64,000 nt of DNA from Micrococcales bacterium (lineage in GTDB: Bacteria > Actinomycetota > Actinomycetes > S36-B12 > UBA10799). The translations under genes were made by a program, and so were the position numbers. Under the pieces are notes generated by a model. It saw only the letters and a program-made list of their open reading frames with translations, was not told the DNA's origin and did no database searches. The DNA is taken from assembly GCA_016719135.1 (NCBI GenBank), contig JADKAV010000028.1:5798-69797 (forward strand), written 5' to 3'. This document shows positions 55,079 to 64,000 of this stretch, one piece after another (within the stretch, counting starts at the first letter, position 1; each line of letters starts with the position of its first letter).

Positions 55079-57279
55079 ATGGAGGGTTCCAACATTGAAA
55101 GCGCCGAGACCGTTCTGGACAACGGTCCGTTCGGCACCCGCACCATCCGATTCGAGACCGGGCGCCTAGCGCGCCAAGCGGCCGGCTCGGCCGTCGCCTA
55201 CCTCGACGGCGACACCATGTTGCTGTCGGCGACCACCGCCGGCAAGCACCCCAAAGAGCAGTTCGACTTCTTCCCCTTGACTGTCGACGTCGAGGAGCGG
55301 ATGTACGCAGCCGGGCGCATCCCCGGTTCGTTCTTCCGCCGTGAAGGCCGCCCCAGCGAGGACGCGATCCTGACCTGCCGCCTCATCGACCGGCCGCTGC
55401 GCCCGACGTTCGTCAAGGGCCTGCGCAACGAGGTCCAGGTCGTCATCACCATCCAGTCGCTGAATCCGGATCACCCCTACGACGTGCTGGCGATCAACGC
55501 CGCGTCGATGTCGACCCAGCTGTCCGGCTTGCCGTTCAGCGGCCCGATCGGCGCCGTGCGTGTGGCACTCATCGGTGAGCGCTGGGTTGCGTTCCCCAGT
55601 CACTCGCAGCTCGAAGAGGCCGTGTTCGACATGGTCGTCGCGGGCCGTGTGGTCGGTGACGACGTGGCCATCATGATGGTCGAGGCCGAGGCGACCGAGT
55701 CCGCGGTGGAGTTGGTGCGCGGAGGTTCGCCGGCCCCGACCGAGACCGTCGTCTCGGAGGGTCTGGATGCGGCCAAGCCGTTCATCCGCCAGCTGTGCGA
55801 GGCGCAGTCCGACCTCGCGGGCGTGCGGGCAAGGAGACCCACGAGTTCCGGTATTCCTGGAGTTCAGGACGACGCGTACGAGGCCGTCGAAGCCGCGACC
55901 AGCGACAAGTTGGCCCAGGCGCTGACGATCGTCGACAAGCAGGAGCGTGAGACCGCCCTTGACGCGATCAAGGCCGGCGTCTCCGAAGCAGCTCGCCGAG
56001 CAGTTCGAAGGCCGTGAGAAGGGGAGATCGGCGGGGCCCTGCGTGCGGTCACTAAGAAGCAGATGCGTCAGCGCATCCTGCGCGATCACGTCCGCATCGA
56101 CGGCCGTGGGCTGTCGGACATCCGCGCACTGTCTGCCGAGGTCGACGTGATCCCGCGGGCACACGGTTCGGCATTGTTCGAGCGCGGCGAGACCCAGATC
56201 CTGGGCGTCACCACGCTGAACATGTTGCGCATGGAACAGCAGTTGGACACGTTGAGCCCCATGACGCGCAAGCGCTACATGCACAACTACAACTTCCCGC
56301 CGTACTCGACTGGTGAGACTGGTCGAGTGGGAAGCCCGAAGCGCCGCGAAATCGGCCACGGAGCACTGGCCGAGCGGGCGCTGGTTCCCGTGCTGCCCAG
56401 TCGTGAAGACTTCCCGTACGCGATCCGTCAGGTGTCCGAGGCCCTCGGGTCCAACGGATCCACCTCGATGGGTTCGGTGTGTGCCTCCACGCTGGCACTG
56501 CTCAACGCCGGTGTGCCCCTGAAGGCGCCGGTCGCGGGTATCGCCATGGGCCTTGTCTCCGACAACGTGGATGGGAGATGCAGTACGTCGCGCTGACCGA
56601 CATCCTGGGTGCAGAGGACGCCTTCGGCGACATGGACTTCAAGGTTGCCGGCACGCGCGAGTTCGTCACTGCGCTGCAACTGGACACCAAGCTCGATGGC
56701 ATTCCGGCCAGCGTGTTGGCGGGTGCCCTGGAGCAAGCCCGCGACGCCCGCATGACCATCCTGGACGTCATGTCCGAGGCCATCGACGGCCCCGACGAGA
56801 TGAACGCCCTGGCACCGCGGGTCATCTCGATCACGGTTCCGGTCGACAAGATCGGTGCGGTGATCGGGCCGAAGGGTCAGATCATCAACCAGATCCAGGA
56901 CGACACCGGCGCCGACATCACGATCGAGGATGACGGCACCATCTATATCGGTGCGACCAACGGTGACGCCGCCGAGCAGGCACGCGCCATGATCAACGGC
57001 ATCGCGAACCCGCAGATGCCCGAGATCGGCGAGCGCTACCTCGGCACAGTCGTGAAGACGACCAACTTCGGCGCGTTCGTGTCGCTGGTCCCCGGTAAGG
57101 ACGGACTGCTGCACATCAGCGAGGTGAAGAAACTGGTCGGTGGCAAGCGGATCGAGAGTGTGGACGACGTCGTGAAGGTCGGCGACAAGATCCGGGTCGA
57201 GATCAAGGACATCGACGACCGCGGCAAGCTGAGCCTGGCGCCGGTACTCGACGAGGCTGAGGAGTCAGACTCCGAGTGA
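55079..57279 (+). CDS. pnp: Polyribonucleotide nucleotidyltransferase (frameshifted sequence)
   Basis: PNPase/GpsI: 3-prime exoribonuclease. ATG 55079 follows AAAAGGAGGG. Two RNase PH-like halves (FETGRLARQAAGSAVAYL and IDGRGLSDIRALSAEVDVIP) are followed by KH (VPVDKIGAVIGPKGQIINQI) and S1 (GTVVKTTNFGAFVSLVPGKDG). The frame breaks around 55825-55865 (damaged HEFPVFLEFQDDAYEAV), near 55988 and 56030 (KQLAEQFEGREK lies in another frame), and at 56568-56573 (missing base before EMQYVALTD). All conserved blocks are present, so sequence error is more likely than gene loss. Confidence 0.92.
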
Positions 57280-58523
57280 GCCCCCGCTCCCAGGTGGTTC
57301 TGCGCGACCCCGGGGGGATCACGGTGCACCGCACTGACGATTCCCTCAGGGCCTCGTGTCTACACCGGTCATCCCGGCCGTCCGGTCGGTCACGATGGGT
57401 GTGTGGGTGCCGGTCGGTTCGCGGCGTCAAGCCCCGTCGACCTCTGGCGCCGCACTTCCTCGGATCACCTGCTGTTCAAGGGCACGGAACGCCGGTCGGC
57501 GCTGGACATCGCCGCCGCCGTGGAAAGTGTTGGCGGCGAGATCAATGCCTTCACCACGAAGGAATACACCTGCTACCACGTGCGGTTGCTCGACGAGCAC
57601 CTCGATGTGGCCGTGGATGTGCTCGCCGACATGCTGGGGCAGTCCCTGCTCCGGGCCTCCGACATCGAATCCGAGCGTGCCGTGGTGCTCGAGAGATCGC
57701 GATGAGCGAGGACGTCGCTCGACCTCGCTCGCACCGAACTCGGGCCCGCCTGTTCGCTGGACATCCGCTCGGAACTTCGGTGGCGGGTACGGTCGACACT
57801 GTCATTTCGATGGTCGGCGCTTCCATCAAGCGGCACTACCGGCGTTACTACACCCCGGACAACTATGTGATCACCGCGGTGGGCAGTGCTTCACACCGCC
57901 GCGTCGTGTCGCTGGTGCAAGCAGGGCCTTCAGCCAGTCGGAGGCGCCGGTGCGCCCACCCAAACAGAGCCCCCGCGCTGCCAAGCCGTCCCGCCGCACG
58001 TCTCGCGGGCTTTTGAACAGATCCAACCTCTTGCGCGGTTACCCTGGTATCGCCCGAAACGAGGCCGCCGTTACGCCATGGCGGTTCACCGATCCTCGGC
58101 GGCGGAATGTCCAGTCGGCTGTTCCAGGAAGTGCGCGAACGTCGCGTGGTCTGGCGTACACCGTCGCCGCGTTCCGCTCCAGCTACAGCGACGCCAGGAT
58201 CTTCGGCGTGCACGGCTGCGCCCCGGAAAACTGGATCAGACCCGCGGGTCATCGATACCGTCCTGCTGAAGCCCGCCGGCATCTCCGAGGAAGAGGTCGC
58301 AGCTGCGAAGAACCAGGTCAAGGGCCAGATGGTCCTGGATCTCGAGGATCCGGGTATGCGTCTGATGCGTCTCGGAACCCGGGCTCTGTTCGGGGAGAGA
58401 ATCATCGCGCTGAACGAGGGGCTTAAGAAAGTCGAGGCCGTGAGCGCTGTCGAAGTGACTGACCTGGCGCAGGAGATTCTCTCTGGTCCGGCGGTGGACG
58501 TCGTCGTCGGTCCGCAGCGGTAG
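57276..58523 (+). CDS. pepR: M16 family zinc peptidase (heavily frameshifted)
   Basis: Pitrilysin-type protease that normally follows pnp. GTG 57276 overlaps the pnp stop. Blocks found in three frames include VRSVTMGVWVPVGSR, HLLFKGTERRSALDIAAAVESVGGE, INAFTTKEYTCYHVRLLDEHLDVAVD, IESERAVVLE, YYTPDNYVITAVG and the C-terminal EEEVAAAKNQVKGQMVLDLED. The zinc motif HFLEH is garbled (CACTTCCTCGGATCACCTG). At least six indels are needed, the densest cluster in the window, so the product cannot be reconstructed fully. It may be a real pseudogene, but the neighbours show the same damage. Confidence 0.75.
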
Positions 58524-58540
58524 GTATGGGAGGCGCAACC

Positions 58541-59268
58541 ATGATCCAGGTAGGCGTGGTCGGTGCGGCCGGCCGCATGGGACGCACGGTGTGCGAGGCG
58601 GTGACGGACGCTGACGGCATGCAGGTGTCGGCGCGGGTGGATCTCGGGGAATCCATGGATCTGCTCGACAAGTGCGACGTGGTCGTGGACTTCACCGCAC
58701 CCGATGTCGTGATGACCACCCTTGAACATTGCATCCCCAAGGGCATTCACGTAGTCGTCGGGACGAGTGGCTTTAACGCGGCGCGGTTGGCCGAGGTCGA
58801 GTCGATGCTCGAAGGTTCCGGCGCGGGGTCCTGGTCGCGCCGAACTTCAGCATCGGGGCGGTGCTCATGATGCGTTTCGCCGCAGTCGCCGCCCCGTTCT
58901 TCGAATCCGTGGAAATCATCGAGATGCACCACCCGGACAAGGTGGATGCGCCGTCGGGGACTGCCGTACGGACCGCCGAACTCATCGCCCGAAGCCCGAC
59001 AGGGACGCACCTCCCCGGATGCCACCACGCAGACTTTGCCCGGCGCCCGCAGGCATCGGTTGATGACGTCACGGTGCATTCGGTACGGCTACGCGGGCTC
59101 GTGGCGCATCAGGAGGTGCTGCTCGGTGGGGCGGGGGAGACCCTGACCATCCGCCACGACAGCCTCGATCGCGTCTCGTTCATGCCCGGGGTCCTGCTCG
59201 GAATTCGCAACGTCGGGACGCACCCCGGATTGACCGTCGGGCTGGACGCCTTCGTGGACCTGGCATGA
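58541..59268 (+). CDS. dapB: 4-hydroxy-tetrahydrodipicolinate reductase (one indel)
   Basis: DapB of the lysine/diaminopimelate pathway. ATG 58541, with GGGAGG at 58528-58533, gives MIQVGVVGAAGRMGRTVCEA, the NAD(P)H site. VVVGTSGF and the active-site EIIEMHHPDKVDAPSGTA are in the second frame. A missing base near 58826-58832 separates SMLEGSGAG from VLVAPNFSIGAVLMM. The gene is otherwise complete. The stop overlaps the next gene by four bases. Confidence 0.92.
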
Positions 59269-59637
59269 CCGCACGGCGAGTCACGCTCGTCATGGCTGGG
59301 CTGTTCGCTGTCTATGCCGTGCTGGTGGCATGGCGCGGGTGGGACTTCATCGCGTCGGGGGAGCCTGCCGCTATCGGGCTCGGCCTGGCGGTACTCATCC
59401 TGCCGCTGCTGTCCGGTGGGTTGGTGTGGCGGGAGGTGCGCTTCGGGTTCCGCATGCAGAAGCTCGCAGGTCGCATCGAAATGGTGGACGAGCGGCCCTT
59501 GGACGACCAGATCGCCGCTGCGCAAGCCGATCCCAAAGGCTGGCTGGTACTGGGCTGGCGTCGGCTACCTCGATGCGGGGGATAAGAAGCAAAGCCGCGC
59601 CGCCTTGGATCATGCCTGGGACGTGCGAGACAAGTAG
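59265..59637 (+). CDS. Small membrane protein downstream of dapB (one indel)
   Basis: A protein of about 124 residues with two N-terminal hydrophobic segments (VTLVMAGLFAVYAVLVAWRG and AIGLGLAVLILPLLSGGLVW), then a soluble helical end (MQKLAGRIEMVDERPLDDQ). ATG 59265 overlaps the dapB stop. The frame breaks near 59552; the continuation YLDAGDKKQSRAALDHAWDV in the next frame ends at 59637. Similar membrane proteins accompany dapB in other actinobacteria (Rv2772c type). Function unknown. Confidence 0.7.
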
Positions 59638-59724
59638 TTCCAGCACCTTCGGAAGGTGGGTCTGCTCATCGGAAAGGAGTGTTGATTGGTGGGCTGGCCG
59701 AGAGGTGTCTGCTACGGTCCCGAT

Positions 59725-60673
59725 GTGCAGCCCACGCTGAGCGTCGTGATACCCACTCACCACCGGGCGCGGACCCTGGCGCAGATGATCGGGCCGTTGC
59801 TCGCCGATGAGGCGGTGACCGAGGTCGTGATTGTCGTCGACGGTTTGGACGCGCGGACCTTGGCCGTCCTCGAGGCTGTGCCGAATGTACAGCGGAGGTT
59901 GCGATGGTCGGTCCTGGAGCCGAACCAGGGACTTGTGCGTGCGAAATCCAACGGCATCACGCTCGCGAGAGGTGACATCGTCCTTATGCTGGATGATGAT
60001 GTGCGGCTCCCCGCGGGTTGGCCTCAGGACATGTCGCGCATCAGCAGCAGCGGGATCACCTGGTCGTGGTGGGATCCATGCATGTGGACCTCGGACTACG
60101 CCGTCGCATGCTTGACCGGGTCGTGGCCCGCAACTACGAGGGCCTACGCGACCGACGTCGCCGGCTACGTGTCGAACCCAGAGGAATCCTCGACGGTCTG
60201 TGGAGCCAGCAACGTGTCCATGCCGAGGCGGATCTGATGGCAATGCAACCGAGATCCCGAGGTACACCATGTTCGCCCATGAGGACAAGCACCTGGGCCT
60301 GGTGGCCAAGCGCCATGGAATGACGGCCGTCTTCGACCCCAGCCTCGCGGCGGAGCATCTCTACATGAAGGGCTGGGCTGGCATGCTCAGGGATGCCGAG
60401 GCGTCCGGCCGTGCGCAGCGTGTCCTAAGCGAGATTCATCCGCATCTCGGTCCCTTCGACGCCGAGGGGATCCCCGAACCCCTCAACCCGCTTGTGGCGC
60501 GAGCCGTATTAGCCTCCGACCATCCCCAGGTCCGACGCGTAGAACTGGACTCATTGCGGGTCGCAACATGGGTCAGTGAAGCGGTGGGTGCCCACCGAAC
60601 CGCAGAGCGGCTGGCGTTCACTGCAGCCCAGATCACACGACGCCGGGGGAGGCGGCGAATCCTGTCGAGGTGA
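59725..60673 (+). CDS. Family-2 glycosyltransferase (frameshifted sequence)
   Basis: GT-A fold transferase. GTG 59725 gives VQPTLSVVIPTHHRARTLAQ; ARGDIVLMLDDDVRLPAGW holds the metal-binding Asp cluster; VCGASNVSMPRR and, in another frame, FAHEDKHLGLVAKRHGMTAVFDP complete the acceptor side. Frame changes are needed around 60030-60110 and 60235-60245. It probably glycosylates a cell-surface polymer; its convergence on a giant surface protein is suggestive, but no functional link is shown. Confidence 0.7.
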
Positions 60674-60809
60674 GTGATCGGGTGCCGACGAGCCAGCGTT
60701 CACGCGAGGTCAGATGTCCCAGCCCGGCCGCCGCGAGTCTCCTGAGGATCTGTGGGAGCGGATGATCGCGAACCAGCACGGGAGCGGATCGGAGTGTGGA
60801 GCGCACATG

Positions 60810-60840
60810 GGTGGGGGCCGCACCTTCGAGGCGGCCCACC
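60810..60840. terminator. Hairpin between convergent glycosyltransferase and surface-protein genes
   Basis: GGTGGGGGCCGC (60810-60821) pairs with GCGGCCCACC (60831-60840), with a GG bulge and a short loop, in the convergent gap 60674-60867. It can serve both genes. The remainder of the gap shows no convincing gene. Confidence 0.5.
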
Positions 60841-60867
60841 GTGCTAAGTGGATTCAGTCCTTGCTAG

Positions 60868-63800
60868 TTACCTGAGGATCCAGGACTTGCGCCAGGTGTT
60901 CGGCTTCCAGGTGTCCTTGTAACCCTTCTTCGGCTTGCTCCGGACAATCACCGTGACCTTGACCTTGTCGTAGCCGCGGGTCTTCACCCGGATCTTGCCC
61001 TTCTTGGTGACCTTCGTGTCACAGAAGGCCTTCTCACCGGCGGCGTTGCTGGCCAGCGGCCGGCACAGCACGACGGGCTTGAGCCTTGCCGCAACTGCTA
61101 TTAGTTTTGATCTTCTTGACGATCACCCGGTTGCCGACCTTCGTTGGCTTCGGCTTCACCAAAGTAACCGTGATCGGACAGATCCGCTTAGCAGCCACCG
61201 GGCTGACCTGCGTCACCGTGACCGTCTTGCTGTCGGTGGCGGTGACCTCCTGGCCGGTGTTGTCCCTACCGGTGGCCAGCGCGGTGTTCTCGGTGGTCAC
61301 CTGCAAGGTGGTGGTGCAGGTGAACGTCCAGACCTCTTTGAGGCCCAGCTTGCCATTGTTGTCGGCGTCACCGGACGTGTAGTCCACCGGGGCGCACTTG
61401 TCGTCGGTGACCTTCACGTTCAGCAACTCGGTGTCACCGGTGTTGCTCACCTCGTAGGTGTAGGTGACGCTTTCACCGACTGTCACGGATGAGGCCGAGG
61501 CGGTCTTGACCACCTTCATGCCGGGCTTGGGCACCTTGACGGTGACCTCGTCCTGGTCGTCGACGACTGTGCCGGCTTCGTCCTTGCCGGTGGCGATCAC
61601 CGTGTTGGTGGTGGTCTCCTCCAGGGTGGCCGAGCAGGTGTAGGTCCAGGTCTCACCCGTGCCGGGATCCTTGACCGGCCCGCTGATCGCGGACTGGCAC
61701 TTCGGGTCCTTGACATCGATGCCGGTCAGCGGGTTGCTGCCCTGGGGGATGCTCACCGCGAAGGTGTAGGTCACCTCGGTGCCCGGCGCCACCGGCCCGG
61801 CCGGCGCGGCGGACTTGACCACCTGGATGCCCGGGAGCACCTTGACCGTCTTGCTGTCGGTGTCGGTGGCCTTCTGCCCGTCCTTGTCCTCGCCGGTGGC
61901 GGTGACGGTGTTCTCAGTGGTCTGCTTCAGCGTGGATGTGCAGCTGTAGGTCCAGACCTCGCCGGACTCCAGCCACGCATCGTCGTTGCCGGGATCCTGA
62001 CCGCCCGCTGATCGCGGACTGGCATTCGGGTCCTTGACATCGATGCCGGTCAGCGGGTTGCCGCCCTGGGGGATGCTCACCGCGAAGGTGTAGGTCACCT
62101 CGGTGCCCGGCGCCACCGGCCCGGCCGGCGCGGCGGACTTGACCACCTGGATGCCCGGCAGCACCTTGACCGTCTTGCTGTCGGTGTCGGTGGCCTTCTG
62201 CCCGTCCTTGTCCTCGCCGGTGGCGGTGACGGTGTTCTCAGTGGTCTGCTTCAGCGTGGATGTGCAGCTGTAGGTCCGACCTCGCCGGCTCCAGCCACGC
62301 ACATCGTTGCCGGGATCCCGGCCGGCCCGCTGACCGCGGACTGGCACTTCCGGGTCCTTGACATCATGCCGGTCAGCGGTTTGCCGCCCTGGGGAGCTCA
62401 CCGCGAAGGTGTAGGTCACCCGGTGCCCGGCGCCACCGGCCCGGCCGGCGCGCAGATCTGACCACCTGGATGCCCGGCAGCACCTTGACCGTCTTGCTGT
62501 CGGTGTCGGTGGCCTTCTGCCTCTTGTCTCGCCGGTGGCGGTGACGGTGTTCTCAGTGGTCTGCTTCAGCGTGGATGCAGCTGTAGGTCCAGACCTCGCC
62601 GGACTCCAGCCACGCATCGTCGTTGCCGGGATCTGACCCTGCTGATCGCGGACTGGCACTTCGGTCCTGACATCGATGCCGGTCAGCGGGTTGCTGCCCT
62701 GGGGATGCTCACCGCGAAGAAGGTGTAGGTCACCTCGGTGCCCGGCGCCACCGGCCCGGCCGGCGCGGCGGACTTGACCACCTTGATGCCCGGCAGCACC
62801 TTGACCGTCTTGCTGTCGGTGTCGGTGGCCTTCTGCCCGTCCTTGTCCTCGCCGGTGGCGGTGACGGTGTTCTCAGTGGTCTGCGTGAGCGTGGACGTGC
62901 AACTGTAGGTCCAGACCTCGCCGGACTCCAGCCACGCATCGTCGTTGCCAGGATCCTTGACCGGCCCGCTGATCGCGGACTGGCACTTCCGGGTCCTTGA
63001 CATCGATGCCGGTCAGCGGGTTGCTGTTCCTGGGGGGATGCTCACCGCGAAGGGGTCGCCTCGGTGCCCGGCGCCACCGGCCCGGCCGGCGCGCGGACTT
63101 GACCACCTGGATGCCCGGCAGCACCTTGACCGTCTGGCTGTCGGTGTCAGTGGCCTTCCTCCCGTCCTTGTCTCGCCGGTGGCGGTGACGGTGTTGACAG
63201 AGGTCACCTTCAACGTGGAGTGCAGCTAGTCAGAACTCGGGGCACACAACCACACTTCGTCGTTGCCAGATCCTTGACCAGCCGAGAGAGGGACTGGCGG
63301 TAGGGTCCGACATCGATGCCGGGCAGGGTTGCCGCCCTGGGGATGCTCACCCGAGGTGTAGGTCACCTCGGTGCCCGGCGCCACCAGCCCGGCACATGTC
63401 AGCCTTCTTCACCACATCGATGCCGGGAGCACCTTGACCGTGACCTCGTCCTGGTCCTCGACCTTCTTCTCCTCGGGGTCGTACCCGGTGGCGATCACCG
63501 TGTTGGTGGTGGTCTGTTCGAGGGTGGCCGAGCAGGTGTACAGCCAGGTCTCGGTGGTGTCCAACTCGCTGTTGTCGTTGGCGTCACCGGACACGAACTC
63601 CGGCTTGCACTTCGCGTCGGTCACCGTCACGTTGCTCAGCGGAGAGATCCCGGTGTTGGTCACCGTGTAGCTGTACTTCACCTTCGTGCCCTTCGCCACC
63701 GGCCCGGCCGGATCAGCCGTCTTCACCACGTCGATGCCGGGTGGCGTGTAGGTGTTGGTGATGGTGCAGGTCACGTCCTGCCCGCTGTTCACCTTGACCT

Positions 63801-64000
63801 TGCCCGCGTCGACGGCGACGGTGGCGTTCTGCTCGTCCTTGCACGTCCACGCCGAGGCGGTGTAGTTCGTGCCCGGGTTCGGGGACTCGGCCAAGGTGTA
63901 GTCCACGTTAGACCACACGGGGGTCGGGCTTCCCTGACTGCCCTTGTTGCTGACGTTGGGAGCACCGTTGGGCCCGGTCGCGGTCAGTGTCCAGTCGTTG
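60868..64000 (-). CDS. Giant repeat-containing surface protein, 5-prime end outside the window
   Basis: Leftward gene, incomplete at its start, over 1040 codons in view. From the window edge it reads a SpaA/prealbumin-like domain (WTLTATGPNGAPNVSNKG, SNVDYTLAESPNPGTNYTAS), then DUF11/DUF7507-like Ig modules of about 107 residues (VVKSAAPAGPVAPGTEVTYT, GEVWTYSCTSTLKQTTENT, VTATGEDKDGQKATDTDSKT). The last module differs (VVKTASASSVTVGESVTYTY). It ends with a Lys-rich domain with spaced Cys and the terminus KPNTWRKSWILR, without LPxTG. Indels interrupt 62000-63420 and about 61085. Probably secreted and wall-associated. Confidence 0.82.
61503..63430 (-). repeat. Tandem repeats of about 322 bases inside the surface-protein gene
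   Basis: The string CTCACCGCGAAGGTG (plus strand) or a damaged form of it recurs at 61752, 62076, 62397, 62708, 63041 and 63346, giving spacings of 324, 321, 311, 333 and 305. Units are nearly identical in nucleotides. Deviations from a multiple of three coincide with small indels, as expected when a long repeat is badly resolved. The true copy number may differ from what is shown. Confidence 0.88.

Noticed and set aside
57276..58523. Calling pepR a confirmed pseudogene
   Set aside because: The damage matches the local indel density seen in essential neighbours, so sequencing error cannot be separated from decay.
60633..60839. Small leftward frame after the glycosyltransferase
   Set aside because: It overlaps the glycosyltransferase end, has no ribosome-binding site and shows no recognisable domain; it also covers the hairpin.

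Overview
The window is a chromosomal segment of a high-GC Gram-positive bacterium (class Actinomycetes). Gene order, GTG starts, 4-bp stop/start overlaps and a GlnR-type operator all point there. The order DUF177-rpmF-rnc-mutM-smc-ftsY-amt-glnB-glnD-ffh-rpsP-khpA-rimM-trmD-rplS-lepB-rnhB-DUF2469-dprA-xerC-whiG-rpsB-tsf-pyrH-frr-cdsA-rlmN-dxr-rip1-ispG-GNAT-proS-rimP-nusA-ylxR-infB-DUF503-rbfA-nrnA-truB-ribF-rpsO-pnp-pepR-dapB is the classic actinobacterial housekeeping backbone. WhiG and DUF503 favour a relative of streptomycetes, frankias or nanopelagicales over mycobacteria. I cannot name a genus from sequence alone.

Layout. 0-9 kb: ribosome and DNA-repair genes and the SMC/FtsY pair, interrupted at about 3.4-5.2 kb by an extreme-GC low-complexity island that is probably a sequence artefact. 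10-14.6 kb: nitrogen control (amt, glnB, glnD) behind a GlnR-like operator. 15-20.8 kb: SRP54, 30S/50S maturation, tRNA methylation, signal peptidase and RNase HII. 20.8-27.7 kb: DprA, XerC, a WhiG-type sigma factor, a ZIP transporter, an M23 peptidase, rpsB-tsf and pyrH. 27.8-30.3 kb: an inserted feoABC ferrous-iron operon behind a DtxR/IdeR-like box. 30.3-33.8 kb: leftward DUF2804, thioesterase II and CDF exporter genes with a block of hairpin repeats. 34-41 kb: frr-cdsA-rlmN-dxr-rip1-ispG-GNAT. 41-54 kb: proS, a lipoprotein and ferritin-like group, then rimP-nusA-ylxR-infB-DUF503-rbfA-nrnA-truB-ribF. 54.6-59.6 kb: rpsO, pnp, pepR, dapB. 59.7-64 kb: a family-2 glycosyltransferase converging on a very large, leftward, repeat-built surface protein that runs off the window.

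Quality matters for reading this window. Essential genes (ffh, rimM, trmD, pnp, pepR, dapB, glnD and others) carry single-base insertions and deletions, often in homopolymers. They cluster at 13.7-18.5 kb, 51 kb and 55.8-63.4 kb, while 18.7-50 kb is almost clean. These are treated as consensus errors, not pseudogenes, and the probable error sites are listed.

The least expected content is non-coding. There is a dispersed family of roughly 105-bp nested palindromes built from six GTTGGAG/CTCCAAC boxes (two tandem copies after rip1, one diverged copy after proS), and an unrelated threefold hairpin repeat between the thioesterase and CDF genes. Other points of interest are a probably leaderless iron-controlled feo promoter, strong intergenic hairpins (glnB/glnD, rpsO/pnp, the smc stop), and the repeat-built surface protein with its distinctive Trp/Lys-rich C-terminus.
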